A DNA stretch of 64,000 nt. Origin: Amycolatopsis coloradensis (GTDB lineage Bacteria > Actinomycetota > Actinomycetes > Mycobacteriales > Pseudonocardiaceae). The notes beneath the pieces were generated by a model. It was given only the letters and a program-made list of their open reading frames with translations. It had not been told where the DNA came from and ran no database searches. The first letter of the stretch is position 1; each line of letters starts with the position of its first letter. A program made the translations under genes and the position numbers. The stretch lies in NCBI RefSeq assembly GCF_037997115.1, contig NZ_CP150484.1, forward strand, positions 856,587 to 920,586. Direction: 5' to 3'. Below, in pieces: positions 44,691-53,759 of this stretch.

Positions 44691-46208
44691 TCACTCGACC
44701 TCGACCCAGTCGAGCGTGCGGCCGACGGCCTTCTGCCAGCCCGCGTAGCCCTCGGCGCGCTGTTCGTCCGTCCACGACGGCTCCCAGCGCTTGTCCTCGT
44801 TCCAGTTCTGTTCCAGCTCGTCGGTGCTCTTCCAGAACCCGACGGCGAGCCCGGCCGCGTAGGCGGCGCCGAGCGCGGTGGTCTCCGCGACGACCGGCTT
44901 CGACACCGGCACACCGAGGATGTCCGCCTGCAGCTGCATGCACAGTTCGTTCGCGGTGACGCCGCCGTCCACACGCAACACGTCGAGCGTGACGCCCGAG
45001 TCGTTCTGCATGGCCTCGACGACGTCGCGGGTCTGGTAACAGATCGCTTCGAGGGTCGCCCGCGCGAGATGCGCATTGGTGGTGGCCCTGGTGAGGCCGA
45101 CGATCGCGCCGCGCGCGTCGGATCGCCAGTACGGCGCGAAAAGCCCGGAGAACGCGGGGACGAAGTACACGCCACCGTTGTCTTCGACCTGGCGGGCGAG
45201 GCTCTCGCTCTGGGACGCACCGCTGATGATGCCCAGCTGGTCGCGAAGCCACTGCACGGCGGAACCCGTGACGGCGATGGAGCCCTCCAGCGCGTACACC
45301 GGCTTCTCGTCGCCGAACTGGTAGGCCAGCGTAGTGAGCAGCCCGTGCTTCGAGCGCACGACCTCGTGCCCGGTGTTGAGGAGCAGGAAGTTGCCGGTGC
45401 CGTAGGTGTTCTTGGCCTCGCCGGGGCGGAAGCACACCTGGCCGACGGTCGCCGCCTGCTGGTCACCGAGCACGCCGGTGATGGCGACCTCGCCGCCGAG
45501 CGGGCCGTCTGCACGGGTCACGCCGAACCGGCCGTTGTTCGACGACGGCGCGATCGACGGCAGCATCTGCTTGGGGACGCTGAAGAACGACAGCAGTTCG
45601 TCGTCCCACTCCAGCGTTTCCAGGTCCATGAGCATGGTGCGCGAAGCGTTGGTCGGATCCGTCACGTGCACGCCGCCGTCGGGCCCGCCGGTGAGGTTCC
45701 AGATGAGCCAGGTGTCGGTGGTGCCGAAGAGCGCGTCACCCTTTTCGGCGTCTTCGCGGACGCCCTCGACGTTCTCCAGGATCCACTGAAGCTTGCCGCC
45801 GGAGAAGTAGGTGGCGGGCGGCAGACCGGCCTTCCGCCGGATGACGTCGCCCTTGCCCTCGCGTTCGAGCGCCGAGGCGATCCGGTCGGTGCGGGTGTCC
45901 TGCCACACGATGGCGTTGCAGTACGGGCGCCCGGTGCGGCGGTTCCACACCACGGTGGTCTCACGCTGGTTGGTGATGCCGAGCGACGCGAGATCGGCGG
46001 CGGTCAGCTTCGCCTTGTTGAGCGCCGTGGCGATGACCGAACGGGTCCGCTCCCAGATCTCGGTGGCGTCGTGCTCGACCCAGCCCGGCTTCGGCAGGAT
46101 CTGCTCGTGCTCGAGCTGGTGGCGGGCGATCTCGTTGCCGCCGTGGTCGAAGATCATGAACCGCGTACTGGTGGTGCCCTGGTCGACGGCGCCGATGTAG
46201 TCAGACAT
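44691..46208 (-). CDS. glpK: Glycerol kinase
   Basis: This 505-residue FGGY-family kinase phosphorylates glycerol to glycerol-3-phosphate. It has the N-terminal phosphate motif [15 protein letters not shown], the substrate segment [24 protein letters not shown]-binding [13 protein letters not shown] and the C-terminal FGGY signature region ([13 protein letters not shown]). ATG 46208 has GGGAGAG upstream. Length is normal, unlike the second glycerol kinase at 47974, which has an added domain. Confidence 0.93.
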   Translation of the reverse strand: MSDYIGAVDQGTTSTRFMIFDHGGNEIARHQLEHEQILPKPGWVEHDATEIWERTRSVIATALNKAKLTAADLASLGITNQRETTVVWNRRTGRPYCNAIVWQDTRTDRIASALEREGKGDVIRRKAGLPPATYFSGGKLQWILENVEGVREDAEKGDALFGTTDTWLIWNLTGGPDGGVHVTDPTNASRTMLMDLETLEWDDELLSFFSVPKQMLPSIAPSSNNGRFGVTRADGPLGGEVAITGVLGDQQAATVGQVCFRPGEAKNTYGTGNFLLLNTGHEVVRSKHGLLTTLAYQFGDEKPVYALEGSIAVTGSAVQWLRDQLGIISGASQSESLARQVEDNGGVYFVPAFSGLFAPYWRSDARGAIVGLTRATTNAHLARATLEAICYQTRDVVEAMQNDSGVTLDVLRVDGGVTANELCMQLQADILGVPVSKPVVAETTALGAAYAAGLAVGFWKSTDELEQNWNEDKRWEPSWTDEQRAEGYAGWQKAVGRTLDWVEVE

Positions 46209-46219
46209 GGTTTCTCTCC

Positions 46220-47041
46220 CTAGGAAACGCGCTCGATGTCCTTGGCGGGCAAGGCTTCCGGTGCCGGGTCGGCGGGCAGGTAACGCTCGATGAAGAACTT
46301 GTAGATCGCGCCGCCGATGACCGCGCCGATGACCGGCGCCACGATGGGGATCCACCAGTACGGATAGCCGTATTGATCGGTGAACGCGGTGTCGTAACCG
46401 GTGAGCCAGGACATCAGCCGCGGGCCGAAGTCGCGGGCCGGGTTGATCGCGTAGCCGGCGTTGGTGCCCCAGGCCATGCCGATCGCGACCACCAGGAAGC
46501 CGACGACGACCGGGGCGAGGTTCGCGGCGGGCGCGGTGTTGCGGAGGTCGGTGATGGCGAAGATCACCAGAGCCAGAATCGCGGTGCCGATGATCTGGTC
46601 ACGGAACGCGCCCCAGTCACCCACCGGCAGGGTTCCGTTACCCGGAAGAGTGGAGAACACACCCTGGGTCTTGATCGTCAGGCCGGGGTCGGCTGCGTTG
46701 AGCACCTCGGTGTAGTTCCAGCGCACCAGCAGCGCGCCCAGGAACGCGCCGGCGGTCTGCGCCAAGGCGTACGGGGCGACCTTGCGCCACGAGAAGCCCT
46801 TGAACACCGCGAGCGCCACGGTGATGGCGGGGTTCAGATGCGCGCCACTGATCCGTGAAGCCACGTAGATACCGAGCGTGACACCGATACCCCAGGCCCA
46901 CGCGATGCTGTCGTGGTCCCCGATGCCCGCGGCGACGACTTGAGCCACCACCCCGCAGCCGAACAGGATGAGGATCATCGTCCCGACGAACTCCGCCGCC
47001 AGTTCGCCCGCCAGTCCGCGAGCTTTGAGGTTTCGCACCAT
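46220..47041 (-). CDS. glpF: Glycerol uptake facilitator (aquaglyceroporin)
   Basis: This 273-residue MIP-family channel has six membrane helices and both NPA motifs ([12 protein letters not shown] and [13 protein letters not shown]). The Asp after the second NPA (NPARD) indicates glycerol rather than water selectivity. ATG 47041 has GGAGG 5 nt upstream; the frame extends further upstream into the promoter. First gene of glpFKD, with 11 nt to glpK. Confidence 0.92.
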   Translation of the reverse strand: MVRNLKARGLAGELAAEFVGTMILILFGCGVVAQVVAAGIGDHDSIAWAWGIGVTLGIYVASRISGAHLNPAITVALAVFKGFSWRKVAPYALAQTAGAFLGALLVRWNYTEVLNAADPGLTIKTQGVFSTLPGNGTLPVGDWGAFRDQIIGTAILALVIFAITDLRNTAPAANLAPVVVGFLVVAIGMAWGTNAGYAINPARDFGPRLMSWLTGYDTAFTDQYGYPYWWIPIVAPVIGAVIGGAIYKFFIERYLPADPAPEALPAKDIERVS

Positions 47042-47081
47042 TGCTTCCTCCACAAAGGACACCGTTGCCCTGTTGAGGCCG

Positions 47082-47110
47082 AAGTTAAGTTCGCGGAAAC
47101 CCGGGGTCAA
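47082..47110 (-). promoter_or_regulatory. glpFKD promoter
   Basis: On the minus strand TTGACC (47105-47110) and TAACTT (47082-47087) are 17 nt apart. The start would be near 47075, 34 nt before glpF. Confidence 0.68.
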
Positions 47111-47124
47111 CGGACACCGGTCGG

Positions 47125-47164
47125 CATTGTCGAACGCCTGGAGACGATGTTCGACATTGTCGAA
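47125..47164. promoter_or_regulatory. Putative GylR operators
   Basis: CATTGTCGAA occurs at 47125-47134 and 47155-47164, exactly 30 bp (about three helical turns) apart. The right copy is part of a perfect 15-bp palindrome, TTCGACATTGTCGAA (47150-47164), which overlaps the -35 of the regulator gene. This is a natural site for the IclR-type regulator to control both itself and glpFKD. Confidence 0.62.
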
Positions 47165-47186
47165 TCAGGGCCGGTCGGGCTACGGT
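47157..47186 (+). promoter_or_regulatory. Promoter of the IclR-type gene (leaderless)
   Basis: TTGTCG (47157-47162) and TACGGT (47181-47186) are 18 nt apart. GTG 47193 follows the -10 by 6 nt and no ribosome binding site is visible, so the mRNA is probably leaderless. Confidence 0.58.
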
Positions 47187-47192
47187 TGAGCC

Positions 47193-47960
47193 GTGCCCGG
47201 TCCGATCCAGTCCATCGAGCGCGCCGCCGCGATCCTGCGGTTGCTGGCGCGCGGTTCGGGGCGTCTCGGCGTCGGCGAGATCGCCGATTCCCTCGAACTC
47301 GCCAAGGGAACCGCGCACGGGCTCCTGCGCACCCTGCAAGGGGTCGGCTTTGTCGAACAAGACCGGGACACCGGGAAATACCAACTGGGCGCGGCACTGC
47401 TGCATCTCGGGACGAGCTACCTCGACGTCAACGAACTCCGGTCTCGCGCGATCAACTGGGCCGACGCGCTGGCCGCGCGCAGCGGTGAAGCGGTCCGGAT
47501 CGGCGCACCGCTGGAAGGCCGCGTCTTGGTGGTGCACCACGTGTTCCGGCCCGACGACAGCCTTCAGACCCTCGACGTCGGCACGCTTCTCCCGCTGCAC
47601 GCGACGGCGCTCGGAAAAGTGCTTCTGGCTTATGACACCGGTCTCGTGGCATCGTTGCGCACCGGTGAGCCGGAGGCCTACACCCGCCGGACCCTGGTCA
47701 CCCAGACCGCGATCAAACGCGCCTGTGGCAAGGTGCGCGAGGCGGGCTGGGCGAGCGAGAACGGCGAGATGATCACCGGCGAGGCCGGGATCGCGGCGCC
47801 GATCCGCGGCCATGGCGGCATCGTGGTCGGCGCGATCGGGGTGTCCGGCGCGACGGAACGGATCTGCGAAGCCGACGGCAGCCCGATCCCGCGGCTGCTC
47901 GGCCACGTGCGCGACGCGGCACGGGCGGTCTCCCGCGATCTCGGCGCGTCCCGATGGTGA
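47193..47960 (+). CDS. gylR: IclR-family glycerol-operon regulator (GylR-like)
   Basis: This 255-residue IclR-type protein has an N-terminal winged helix ([24 protein letters not shown]) and a C-terminal effector domain ([35 protein letters not shown]). It is divergent from glpFKD and just ahead of a second glycerol kinase gene, the context of Streptomyces GylR, which responds to glycerol or glycerol-3-phosphate. Regulation of both sides through the 47125-47164 sites is inferred. Confidence 0.82.
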   Translation: MPGPIQSIERAAAILRLLARGSGRLGVGEIADSLELAKGTAHGLLRTLQGVGFVEQDRDTGKYQLGAALLHLGTSYLDVNELRSRAINWADALAARSGEAVRIGAPLEGRVLVVHHVFRPDDSLQTLDVGTLLPLHATALGKVLLAYDTGLVASLRTGEPEAYTRRTLVTQTAIKRACGKVREAGWASENGEMITGEAGIAAPIRGHGGIVVGAIGVSGATERICEADGSPIPRLLGHVRDAARAVSRDLGASRW

Positions 47961-47973
47961 TGGAGGTGCTCGC

Positions 47974-49926
47974 GTGGTCCAGCGCTACGTGATGTCGATC
48001 GACCAGGGCACCACCTCGACGCGGTGCATCCTGTTCGACGCGCGCGGCAGGCTGGTGTCGGTCGCGCAGCGCGAACACCAGCAGCACTTCCCCCGGCCGG
48101 GCTGGGTCGAGCACGACGCGACCGAGATCTGGCGCAACGTCGGCCGGATCGTGCCGCAGGCGCTGGCCGACGCCGGCGTCGAACCGGCGCAGGTGGTCGG
48201 CCTCGGCATCGCGAACCAGCGCGAGACGACGGTGCTGTGGGACCGGCACACCGGCAACCCGGTCGGGCGCGCGATCGTCTGGCAGGACACCCGCACCGAC
48301 TCGATGCTCGAACAACTCGCCCGCGAGCCGGGCGCCGACCGCGTCCGGCGGCTGTGCGGCCTGCCGCTGGCCACGTACTTCTCCGCGCCGCGGATCCGGT
48401 GGATGCTCGAAAGGACTCCTGGCCTGCGGGAACGCGCCGAACGCGGCGACGTGCTGTTCGGGACGGTCGAGAGCTGGCTGATCTGGAACCTGACCGGCGG
48501 GCCCGAGGGCGGCGTCCACGTCACCGACGTCACCAACGCCTCGCGCACCATGCTGATGAACCTGCGGACGCTGTCGTGGGACGACGAACTGCTGGAGTTC
48601 TTCGACGTCCCGCGCGCGATGCTGCCGCGGATCCGGCCGTCGACCGAGGTGTACGGGACGACGTCTCGGGTGGTGCCGGGGATCCGGATCGCGGCGGCGC
48701 TCGGCGACCAGCAGGCGGCGCTGTTCGGTCAGACCTGCTTCGCGCCTGGCGAGGCGAAGTGCACGTACGGCACGGGCAGCTTCCTGCTGCTCAACACCGG
48801 CCCGACGCCCGTGCTCTCGACCCACGGCATGCTGACCACCGTCGGGTTCAAGATCGGCGACGAGCCCGCCGTGTACGCCCTCGAAGGGTCGATCGCCGTC
48901 ACCGGATCGCTGGTGCAGTGGTTCCGCGACGGGCTCGAACTGATCGGCAGCGCGCCCGAGATCGAGACACTGGCGCGGACGGTCGAGGACAACGGCGGCT
49001 GCTACATCGTGCCCGCCTTCTCGGGTCTGTTCGCGCCGCACTGGCACAGCGAGGCACGCGGCGTGATCGCCGGGCTGACCTCGTACATCACCAAGGGGCA
49101 CCTGGCCAGGGCCGTGCTGGAGGCGACGGGCTGGCAGACCCGTGAGGTCGTCGACGCGATGAACGCCGATTCGGGGCTCGCGCTGTCGACACTCAAGGTC
49201 GACGGCGGCATGACCGCCGACAACCTGCTGATGCAGTTCGTCGCCGACGTCCTCGACGTGCCGGTGGTGCGCCCGATGGTCGCCGAGACGGTTTCGCTGG
49301 GCGCGGCGTACGCGGCCGGGTTGTCGGTCGGGTACTGGCCGGATCTGGAAGGCCTCCGCCGGAACTGGCACCGTGCCGGACAGTGGCTGCCGACGATGGA
49401 CCCCGCTCGCCGCGACAGCGAATACTCGCACTGGCGCCAGGCCGTGGAACTGACGTTCGGCTGGATGCGCCCGGGTCCGACCGCCGCTCCCCCGGGCTCC
49501 GACCTGGTCGAGGTCGTCCTGGCCGATCACCGCCGGATCGAACAGCTGTTCCGGGATCTCCGTAACGACGAGGCCGACCGTCCGGCGCTGATCGCGGAGC
49601 TCTCGGCGGCGCTGGTCGCCCATGCCACCGCGACCGAACGGACCGTCCGTCCCGATGCGACGGAGAGCGGGCTCGCGGACGAGCTTCTGACCGTGCTCGA
49701 ATCCACCGACCCCGAGAAGGCCTTGGTGGTACTGGAGAATTCTGTGGACGCGCATATTCGCGCGGAGGAACGCGGGTTGCTGAACGACCTCCGGCGCACG
49801 CTGTCCACTTCGGACCGCACCGGCCTCGGCCGGGCGTTCGTGGCCGAACGGCAGCGGCAGCTGGACCTCGACTGCGGCTCCGCCGCGCACGTCCGCGAGC
49901 AAGGCTCCCGGCTGCGCCTCTCGTGA
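47974..49926 (+). CDS. glpK: Glycerol kinase fused to a hemerythrin-like domain
   Basis: This 650-residue protein starts at GTG 47974 with GGAGG 7 nt ahead. Residues 1-500 are a complete glycerol kinase ([52 protein letters not shown]). Residues about 508-610 form an all-helical HHE/hemerythrin-like domain with metal-ligand-type residues His519 (LADHRRIE), His550 and Glu555 (HATATE), His594 and Glu598 (HIRAEE). A 30-residue tail ([17 protein letters not shown]) follows. Both parts are in one frame without a break. The fusion suggests a di-iron or oxygen/redox-sensing control of glycerol phosphorylation (inference). It lies 13 nt after gylR. Confidence 0.85.
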   Translation: MVQRYVMSIDQGTTSTRCILFDARGRLVSVAQREHQQHFPRPGWVEHDATEIWRNVGRIVPQALADAGVEPAQVVGLGIANQRETTVLWDRHTGNPVGRAIVWQDTRTDSMLEQLAREPGADRVRRLCGLPLATYFSAPRIRWMLERTPGLRERAERGDVLFGTVESWLIWNLTGGPEGGVHVTDVTNASRTMLMNLRTLSWDDELLEFFDVPRAMLPRIRPSTEVYGTTSRVVPGIRIAAALGDQQAALFGQTCFAPGEAKCTYGTGSFLLLNTGPTPVLSTHGMLTTVGFKIGDEPAVYALEGSIAVTGSLVQWFRDGLELIGSAPEIETLARTVEDNGGCYIVPAFSGLFAPHWHSEARGVIAGLTSYITKGHLARAVLEATGWQTREVVDAMNADSGLALSTLKVDGGMTADNLLMQFVADVLDVPVVRPMVAETVSLGAAYAAGLSVGYWPDLEGLRRNWHRAGQWLPTMDPARRDSEYSHWRQAVELTFGWMRPGPTAAPPGSDLVEVVLADHRRIEQLFRDLRNDEADRPALIAELSAALVAHATATERTVRPDATESGLADELLTVLESTDPEKALVVLENSVDAHIRAEERGLLNDLRRTLSTSDRTGLGRAFVAERQRQLDLDCGSAAHVREQGSRLRLS

Positions 49927-49931
49927 CGTGC

Positions 49932-49937
49932 TAGCCT
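49932..49937 (+). promoter_or_regulatory. -10 box of the leader-peptide transcript
   Basis: TAGCCT lies 6 nt before the GTG of the leader peptide. No -35 match is visible, since the upstream bases are the end of the kinase gene. Confidence 0.42.
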
Positions 49938-49943
49938 GTCGTC

Positions 49944-49985
49944 GTGCGCCGCTGGACTCGACTCGTAGTCAAGCGCGCCGGCTGA
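49944..49985 (+). CDS. Candidate leader peptide MRRWTRLVVKRAG
   Basis: This 13-residue ORF starts with GTG right where transcription would begin and ends in TGA inside a strong hairpin. It is rich in Arg, with adjacent Leu-Val-Val and one Trp. Its position ahead of a small ACT-like protein, and its overlap with the stem at 49973-50003, suggest ribosome-mediated attenuation. Which codon is sensed is not clear. Confidence 0.5.
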   Translation: MRRWTRLVVKRAG

Positions 49986-50003
49986 ACCAGGTCGCCGGCG
50001 CGC
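49973..50003 (+). promoter_or_regulatory. Attenuator-like hairpin in the leader
   Basis: GCGCGCCGGC (49973-49982) pairs perfectly with GCCGGCGCGC (49994-50003) around an 11-nt loop. The left arm contains the last codons of the leader peptide, so a ribosome there would open the stem. A second stem with CCCC/GGGG arms follows near 50013-50028. Confidence 0.55.
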
Positions 50004-50085
50004 ATTCCGGCGACCCCTCGATACGGGGCATCTCCCGGGACCTGGCCCTCCATGGCCTGTACGTTTCCCGCCCTTGGAGTCCACG

Positions 50086-50355
50086 ATGTCCGCTGTTTCG
50101 TTCCAGATCCCCGCACCTCGCTCGTCCATGCTGGTCCGCCGCCGGATCGCGACCTACTTCGTCGGCGGCGTCGAGCAGATCCCCGGCCTGGTCGAGGCGC
50201 TCGGCTGCCTGGTCCACGACCTGTCCGTCGATGTCCGCGACGGGGTCCGCGAAAGCACCATGACCTGCGCGGTCCTGATCGACGCCGATGAGGTCGAGCC
50301 GCTGCTGGAGAGGCTGCGCGGGCTGACCTCGGTCGTCTCCTCCGAACTGGTCTGA
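50086..50355 (+). CDS. Small ACT-like domain protein
   Basis: This 89-residue protein starts at ATG 50086 with TTGGAG ahead. The sequence from VRRRIATYFVGGVEQIPGL to the end fits the beta-alpha-beta pattern of ACT domains such as acetolactate synthase regulatory subunits (RESTMTCAVLIDADEVEPLLERL, then TSVVSSELV). No catalytic subunit is next to it. It may bind an amino acid and regulate a partner enzyme in trans. The assignment rests on pattern only. Confidence 0.6.
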   Translation: MSAVSFQIPAPRSSMLVRRRIATYFVGGVEQIPGLVEALGCLVHDLSVDVRDGVRESTMTCAVLIDADEVEPLLERLRGLTSVVSSELV

Positions 50356-50381
50356 CCGCCGGTCACGGCCCGGAATCCGTG

Positions 50382-50473
50382 ACTCGCGTGATCAGACACC
50401 GAACTCGCGTGATTGAACCGCGAACTCGCGTGATCAGACGGCCAACTCACGTGTTCGGTGTCTGATCACGCGA
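50382..50473. repeat. 21-bp direct repeats with terminal inversion
   Basis: Three direct units of exactly 21 bp start at 50382, 50403 and 50424, each beginning ACTCGCGTGAT; a fourth, diverged unit starts at 50445. The first unit (TCGCGTGATCAGACACCGA, 50384-50402) is exactly inverted at 50455-50473. It is the most regular member of the family also seen at 20966 and 35711. Confidence 0.85.
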
Positions 50474-50551
50474 AACCGGCGCAAACGTCCCCTATGCCCG
50501 AAGTTCCTTGCACGGTTCCGTGCAGCCGGTCAAGGAAGAACCACCCGTGTA

Positions 50552-50580
50552 TTGACTTAGTTAAGAAGCCTTCTTAACTT
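50552..50580 (+). promoter_or_regulatory. Promoter with a 21-bp palindromic operator
   Basis: TTGACT (50552-50557) and TAACTT (50575-50580) are 17 nt apart, and ATG 50588 is 7 nt further on. A perfect palindrome (arms AGTTAAGAAG and CTTCTTAACT, 50559-50579) fills the spacer and covers the -10. It resembles MarR-family sites, but no regulator gene is adjacent. Confidence 0.68.
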
Positions 50581-50587
50581 CGATTTC

Positions 50588-52186
50588 ATGGCCGTAACTC
50601 CACGGAACAGCAGGTCCCAAGCCTATCGTCGGCTCAGCTTGGCCGAGAAACACGACAAGTTCGTCAATCAGTACTCGCGGCGGACCCTGTTCCGCGTGGG
50701 CGCGGTGAGCGGCGCGGCACTCGCCGCCGGCGGCGTCCTCCTCCCCGGATCGGCCGCGGCCTCCCCCGGACCGACCGTGCTGCTCAACGCCGACAAGGTA
50801 GCGGGGTCGGCGCTGCGTCCATTCGGACGGCACATCGCCTACGGGGCCGACCCGTCGCAGCAGGTCGTGGTCTCGTGGCAGGTGCCCGCGGCGGTGACCG
50901 CGCCGTTCGTCCGGATCGGCACGGCCCCCGGCGACTTCAGCCCGCCCATCCCAGCCGAGGTCAGGGCGCTGACCAGCCAGATGTCGTGGCAGCATCCGGT
51001 CGAGGAAGTCCCGCCGAACAGCCCGAAATCGATCACCCAGTACTACCTCCACGCCCGGATCGACCGGCTCCTTCCCAACACCACGTACTACTACGTCGTC
51101 GGCCACGAGGGTTACGACCCCGCCGCCAGGCTCGGCGAGATGGCGAGTTTCCGCACCGCTCCCGCCCCGGGCGGCGATGGCACGTTCTCCTTCACCGCCT
51201 TCGGCGACCAGGGCGTGGGCTACAACGCCGTCGCGACCAGCAGCCTGATCGCGGGACTCGACCCGGCCTTCCACCTCGCCATGGGCGACCTGAGTTACGC
51301 CCTCGAAGGCGAGGGCGGGCATCCGGAAGAGGACCAGTACGACGCGCGGCTCTGGGACTCCTTCTTCGTGCAGAACGAGCCCGTCACCGCGGGGATCCCG
51401 TGGATGATGGCGCTCGGCAACCACGAGATGGAGGGCTGGTACTCCGAGGACGGGTACGGCGGCGTGCGGGCGCGTTTCACCATGCCGGACAACGCCTGGG
51501 ACGGCTCCACCTGCATCTACTCGTGGCGCTACCAGAACGTCGGACTGATCAGCCTGGACGGTAACGACGTCTGCTACAACAGTCCGTCCAATCTGGACTA
51601 CACCAAGGGCAAGCAGCTCAAGTGGCTCAGCAGGACGCTCGCCGCCTTCCGCGCCGATCCCACGATCGACTTCATCGTCGTCTACTGCCACCAGTGCACA
51701 TATTCCACCTGCCATTCCAATGGCGCCGAACTCGGCGCGCAGAAGGACTGGGCTCCCCTGTTCGACAAATATCAGGTCGACCTGGTGCTCAACGGCCACA
51801 ACCACATCTACGAACGCACCGACCCCATCCGGGCGGGCAAAGCCGTCAAGAAGGTGCCGTCGCGAGGGACGACCGACCCGGTCAAGGACGGAACGACCTA
51901 CATCACCGCGGGCGGCGGAGGCGGAAGCGTCTCCGAATTCCCGGCGCCGGACACCTACCTGGGCCACGAGACCGCCAACGACACTCCGGTCCCGATGAAG
52001 TACTCGGAACGGGACGGCCAGGATCGCACCAAGAAGGTCACCTGGTCCCGTGTCCGGTTCCGCGGCTACAGCCTGGTCGCGGTCGACGTCATCGCGGGTA
52101 CGGGCACCACACCGCCCAAAATGGACGTCCGGGCGATCAGCGCCGACGGCACCCTGGTCGATCAGATCATCGTGCAGCGTTCCTGA
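50588..52186 (+). CDS. Tat-exported purple-acid-phosphatase-like metallophosphoesterase
   Basis: This 532-residue exported phosphatase has a twin-arginine signal (YSRRTLFRVGAVSGAALAAGG), a fibronectin-III-like N-terminal domain (about 80-195) and a calcineurin-like domain with the five metal-binding blocks in order: FGDQG, GDLSY, GNHE, VVYCHQCTY and NGHNHIYER. It should hydrolyse extracellular phosphate esters. The tight palindrome on the promoter shows control by a repressor, probably not PhoP. The start ATG 50588 has no ribosome binding site. Confidence 0.87.
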   Translation: MAVTPRNSRSQAYRRLSLAEKHDKFVNQYSRRTLFRVGAVSGAALAAGGVLLPGSAAASPGPTVLLNADKVAGSALRPFGRHIAYGADPSQQVVVSWQVPAAVTAPFVRIGTAPGDFSPPIPAEVRALTSQMSWQHPVEEVPPNSPKSITQYYLHARIDRLLPNTTYYYVVGHEGYDPAARLGEMASFRTAPAPGGDGTFSFTAFGDQGVGYNAVATSSLIAGLDPAFHLAMGDLSYALEGEGGHPEEDQYDARLWDSFFVQNEPVTAGIPWMMALGNHEMEGWYSEDGYGGVRARFTMPDNAWDGSTCIYSWRYQNVGLISLDGNDVCYNSPSNLDYTKGKQLKWLSRTLAAFRADPTIDFIVVYCHQCTYSTCHSNGAELGAQKDWAPLFDKYQVDLVLNGHNHIYERTDPIRAGKAVKKVPSRGTTDPVKDGTTYITAGGGGGSVSEFPAPDTYLGHETANDTPVPMKYSERDGQDRTKKVTWSRVRFRGYSLVAVDVIAGTGTTPPKMDVRAISADGTLVDQIIVQRS

Positions 52187-52210
52187 GCAGGCACATCCAC
52201 CGGACGAGGG

Positions 52211-52240
52211 GTCCGCATCGGCCGATCGGCCGATGTGGAC
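52211..52240. terminator. 30-bp palindrome after the phosphatase gene
   Basis: Two 15-bp arms, 52211-52225 and 52226-52240 (GTCCGCATCGGCCGA and its near complement), differ at one position, and CGTTTTG follows a few bases later. It fits a terminator 25 nt after the stop codon. Confidence 0.6.
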
Positions 52241-52360
52241 GCCCGTTTTGCCGGCCCATTTCCCGAAGCGAGAAAGGGCTTTCCATGTAGTCGGCCGCTG
52301 TTACGGAGTCATGACATGAACGAGACGGGGCCACGATGATCGTCTCTGAACATCGGCAGC

Positions 52361-53167
52361 ATGCTCGACCAACGAACCACGCCCATCGCGGTGCCGGGCA
52401 CGAACCGGCGAACACGCCTTCGCGTGACGATCCTGATCGTCTTCCCGATGATCGCCGCGATCCTCGGCTACGTGGTCTTCCGCGTCGACACGGAAAGCCT
52501 TCCGGCCCCCGAACGACGCGACGCCACCGTGGTCTTCGACCGCACGTCGGGCGAACAGGTGATCGGCGACCGGGGCTCGGAAAGATTCCGCACGGCGTCG
52601 GTCGTGAAACTGTTCATCGCGCTGGACGCCGTCACCCGCAAGGCGAGCAGGACCGACGAATCCCACATCCACCGGATGCTGGCGAAAAGCGACGACGCCG
52701 TCGCCAACACCCTCTGGACCAGAAACGGCGGGCCGGCGATCGTCACCAGGACAGTGGCCGCCGCGGGACTGAAGAACACCACCCCGCCCGCCGACCCGGG
52801 CCGCTGGGGCGACACACTGTCCACAGCGGACGACGTCGCCGCGGTCTACCGCCACATCCTCGCCCTGCCGAAGGCCAAACGGAACGTGGTGCTCAAACCG
52901 CTCCGGGAGGCGACGCGCACCGCCGCGGACGGGTTCGACCAGCATTTCGGCATTCCGTCAGCCTTCCCCGACCGGCCGTGGGCCGTGAAACAGGGCTGGG
53001 CGGCCGGCCGGGGTTCGGTGGACGCGCACACGACCGGGCTCGTCGGTGAAGGCGACCGCTACATCGTCGTCAGGCTGTCCGCTTTCGCCGACGGCACGAG
53101 CCTCGACGTCGCGACGGCGGCGGTCACCTCGGCGGCCGTGGCGCTGGCTCCCCGTCTGCGAAAGTGA
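52361..53167 (+). CDS. Serine hydrolase of class A beta-lactamase fold, membrane-anchored
   Basis: This 268-residue protein has an N-terminal membrane anchor (LRVTILIVFPMIAAILGYVVF) and an extracytoplasmic domain with SxxK motif TASVVKLF, an SDN-like KSDDAVAN and a third motif VKQGWA in place of KTG. It is shorter than true beta-lactamases and lacks the omega-loop ExxLN pattern, so it is more likely a peptidase or penicillin-binding-like protein than a resistance enzyme. The start ATG 52361 has no clear ribosome binding site. Its 3' end overlaps the merR gene by 44 nt. Confidence 0.72.
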   Translation: MLDQRTTPIAVPGTNRRTRLRVTILIVFPMIAAILGYVVFRVDTESLPAPERRDATVVFDRTSGEQVIGDRGSERFRTASVVKLFIALDAVTRKASRTDESHIHRMLAKSDDAVANTLWTRNGGPAIVTRTVAAAGLKNTTPPADPGRWGDTLSTADDVAAVYRHILALPKAKRNVVLKPLREATRTAADGFDQHFGIPSAFPDRPWAVKQGWAAGRGSVDAHTTGLVGEGDRYIVVRLSAFADGTSLDVATAAVTSAAVALAPRLRK

Positions 53168-53759
53168 CTTCGGCCGCGTTCTCCACGGTCGCTCTGAAAG
53201 CGCTTACCAGGAGCTCGGCGAAACAGGCCCAGGAAGCTGCCGACATACCGCCGGCCTGGGCTTTGAGCGCGGCCAGTTGGTCGCACGCCAGCGGCGCGAC
53301 CCGGTCCATGAACTGCCCGAGAAACCGCAGGGCCGCGGCGGGCGGCACCCCGGCTCCGGCGAGCTCCGCCACCGCGCGCGAAACCGACGGGCGCACGACG
53401 GCCGGCGCCCCCGCGTCGTCCCGCCCGAGCACGCCGTGCCGCTCCAGGCAACGGACGACGGAGGGCTGGTCACGGGCGATGTCGGCCATCGCCGCGTCCA
53501 GGCGCTCGGTGCCGTCCACTGTGGCCGTTCCGAGCATCGCGGCAATGGATACCAGGTTGAAGCCCTGTTTCTGCAGCATCGTGATCCGCCGCAGGCGCCG
53601 CAGGTGGGCCGGGCCGTAGTAGGCGGACCTGCCGTGCCGCACCGGCGGGGCGAGCAGGCCCCTCGTCTGATGGGCCCGGATATTGCGCGCCGACATGCCG
53701 ACGATCGTGGAGAGTTCTTCGATCGTGTATCCGGCCGGTCTCGGCGAAAAGGGCTTCAC
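53124..53759 (-). CDS. MerR-family transcriptional regulator
   Basis: This 211-residue regulator has the N-terminal MerR winged helix (YTIEELSTIVGMSARNIRAHQTRGLL) followed by SAYYGPAHLRRLRRITMLQKQGFNL. A non-conserved helical ligand domain of about 130 residues follows. GTG 53759 is preferred: TAAGCT lies 7 nt upstream, so the transcript is probably leaderless. The longer frame to 53828 adds a segment not seen in MerR proteins. It is convergent with the serine hydrolase. Confidence 0.8.
   Translation of the reverse strand: MKPFSPRPAGYTIEELSTIVGMSARNIRAHQTRGLLAPPVRHGRSAYYGPAHLRRLRRITMLQKQGFNLVSIAAMLGTATVDGTERLDAAMADIARDQPSVVRCLERHGVLGRDDAGAPAVVRPSVSRAVAELAGAGVPPAAALRFLGQFMDRVAPLACDQLAALKAQAGGMSAASWACFAELLVSAFRATVENAAEVTFADGEPAPRPPR

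Noticed and set aside
47773-49902. A 709-codon minus-strand frame opposite the fused glycerol kinase
   Set aside because: Composition is shadow-like and the plus strand carries an intact kinase and hemerythrin-like domain.
50382-50473. CRISPR array
   Set aside because: The 21-bp units are directly contiguous with no spacers, end in an inverted copy, and no cas gene is in the window.
52361-53167. Beta-lactamase resistance gene
   Set aside because: SxxK is present but the KTG motif and omega-loop pattern are not; the protein is membrane-anchored and short, so a resistance role is not supported.
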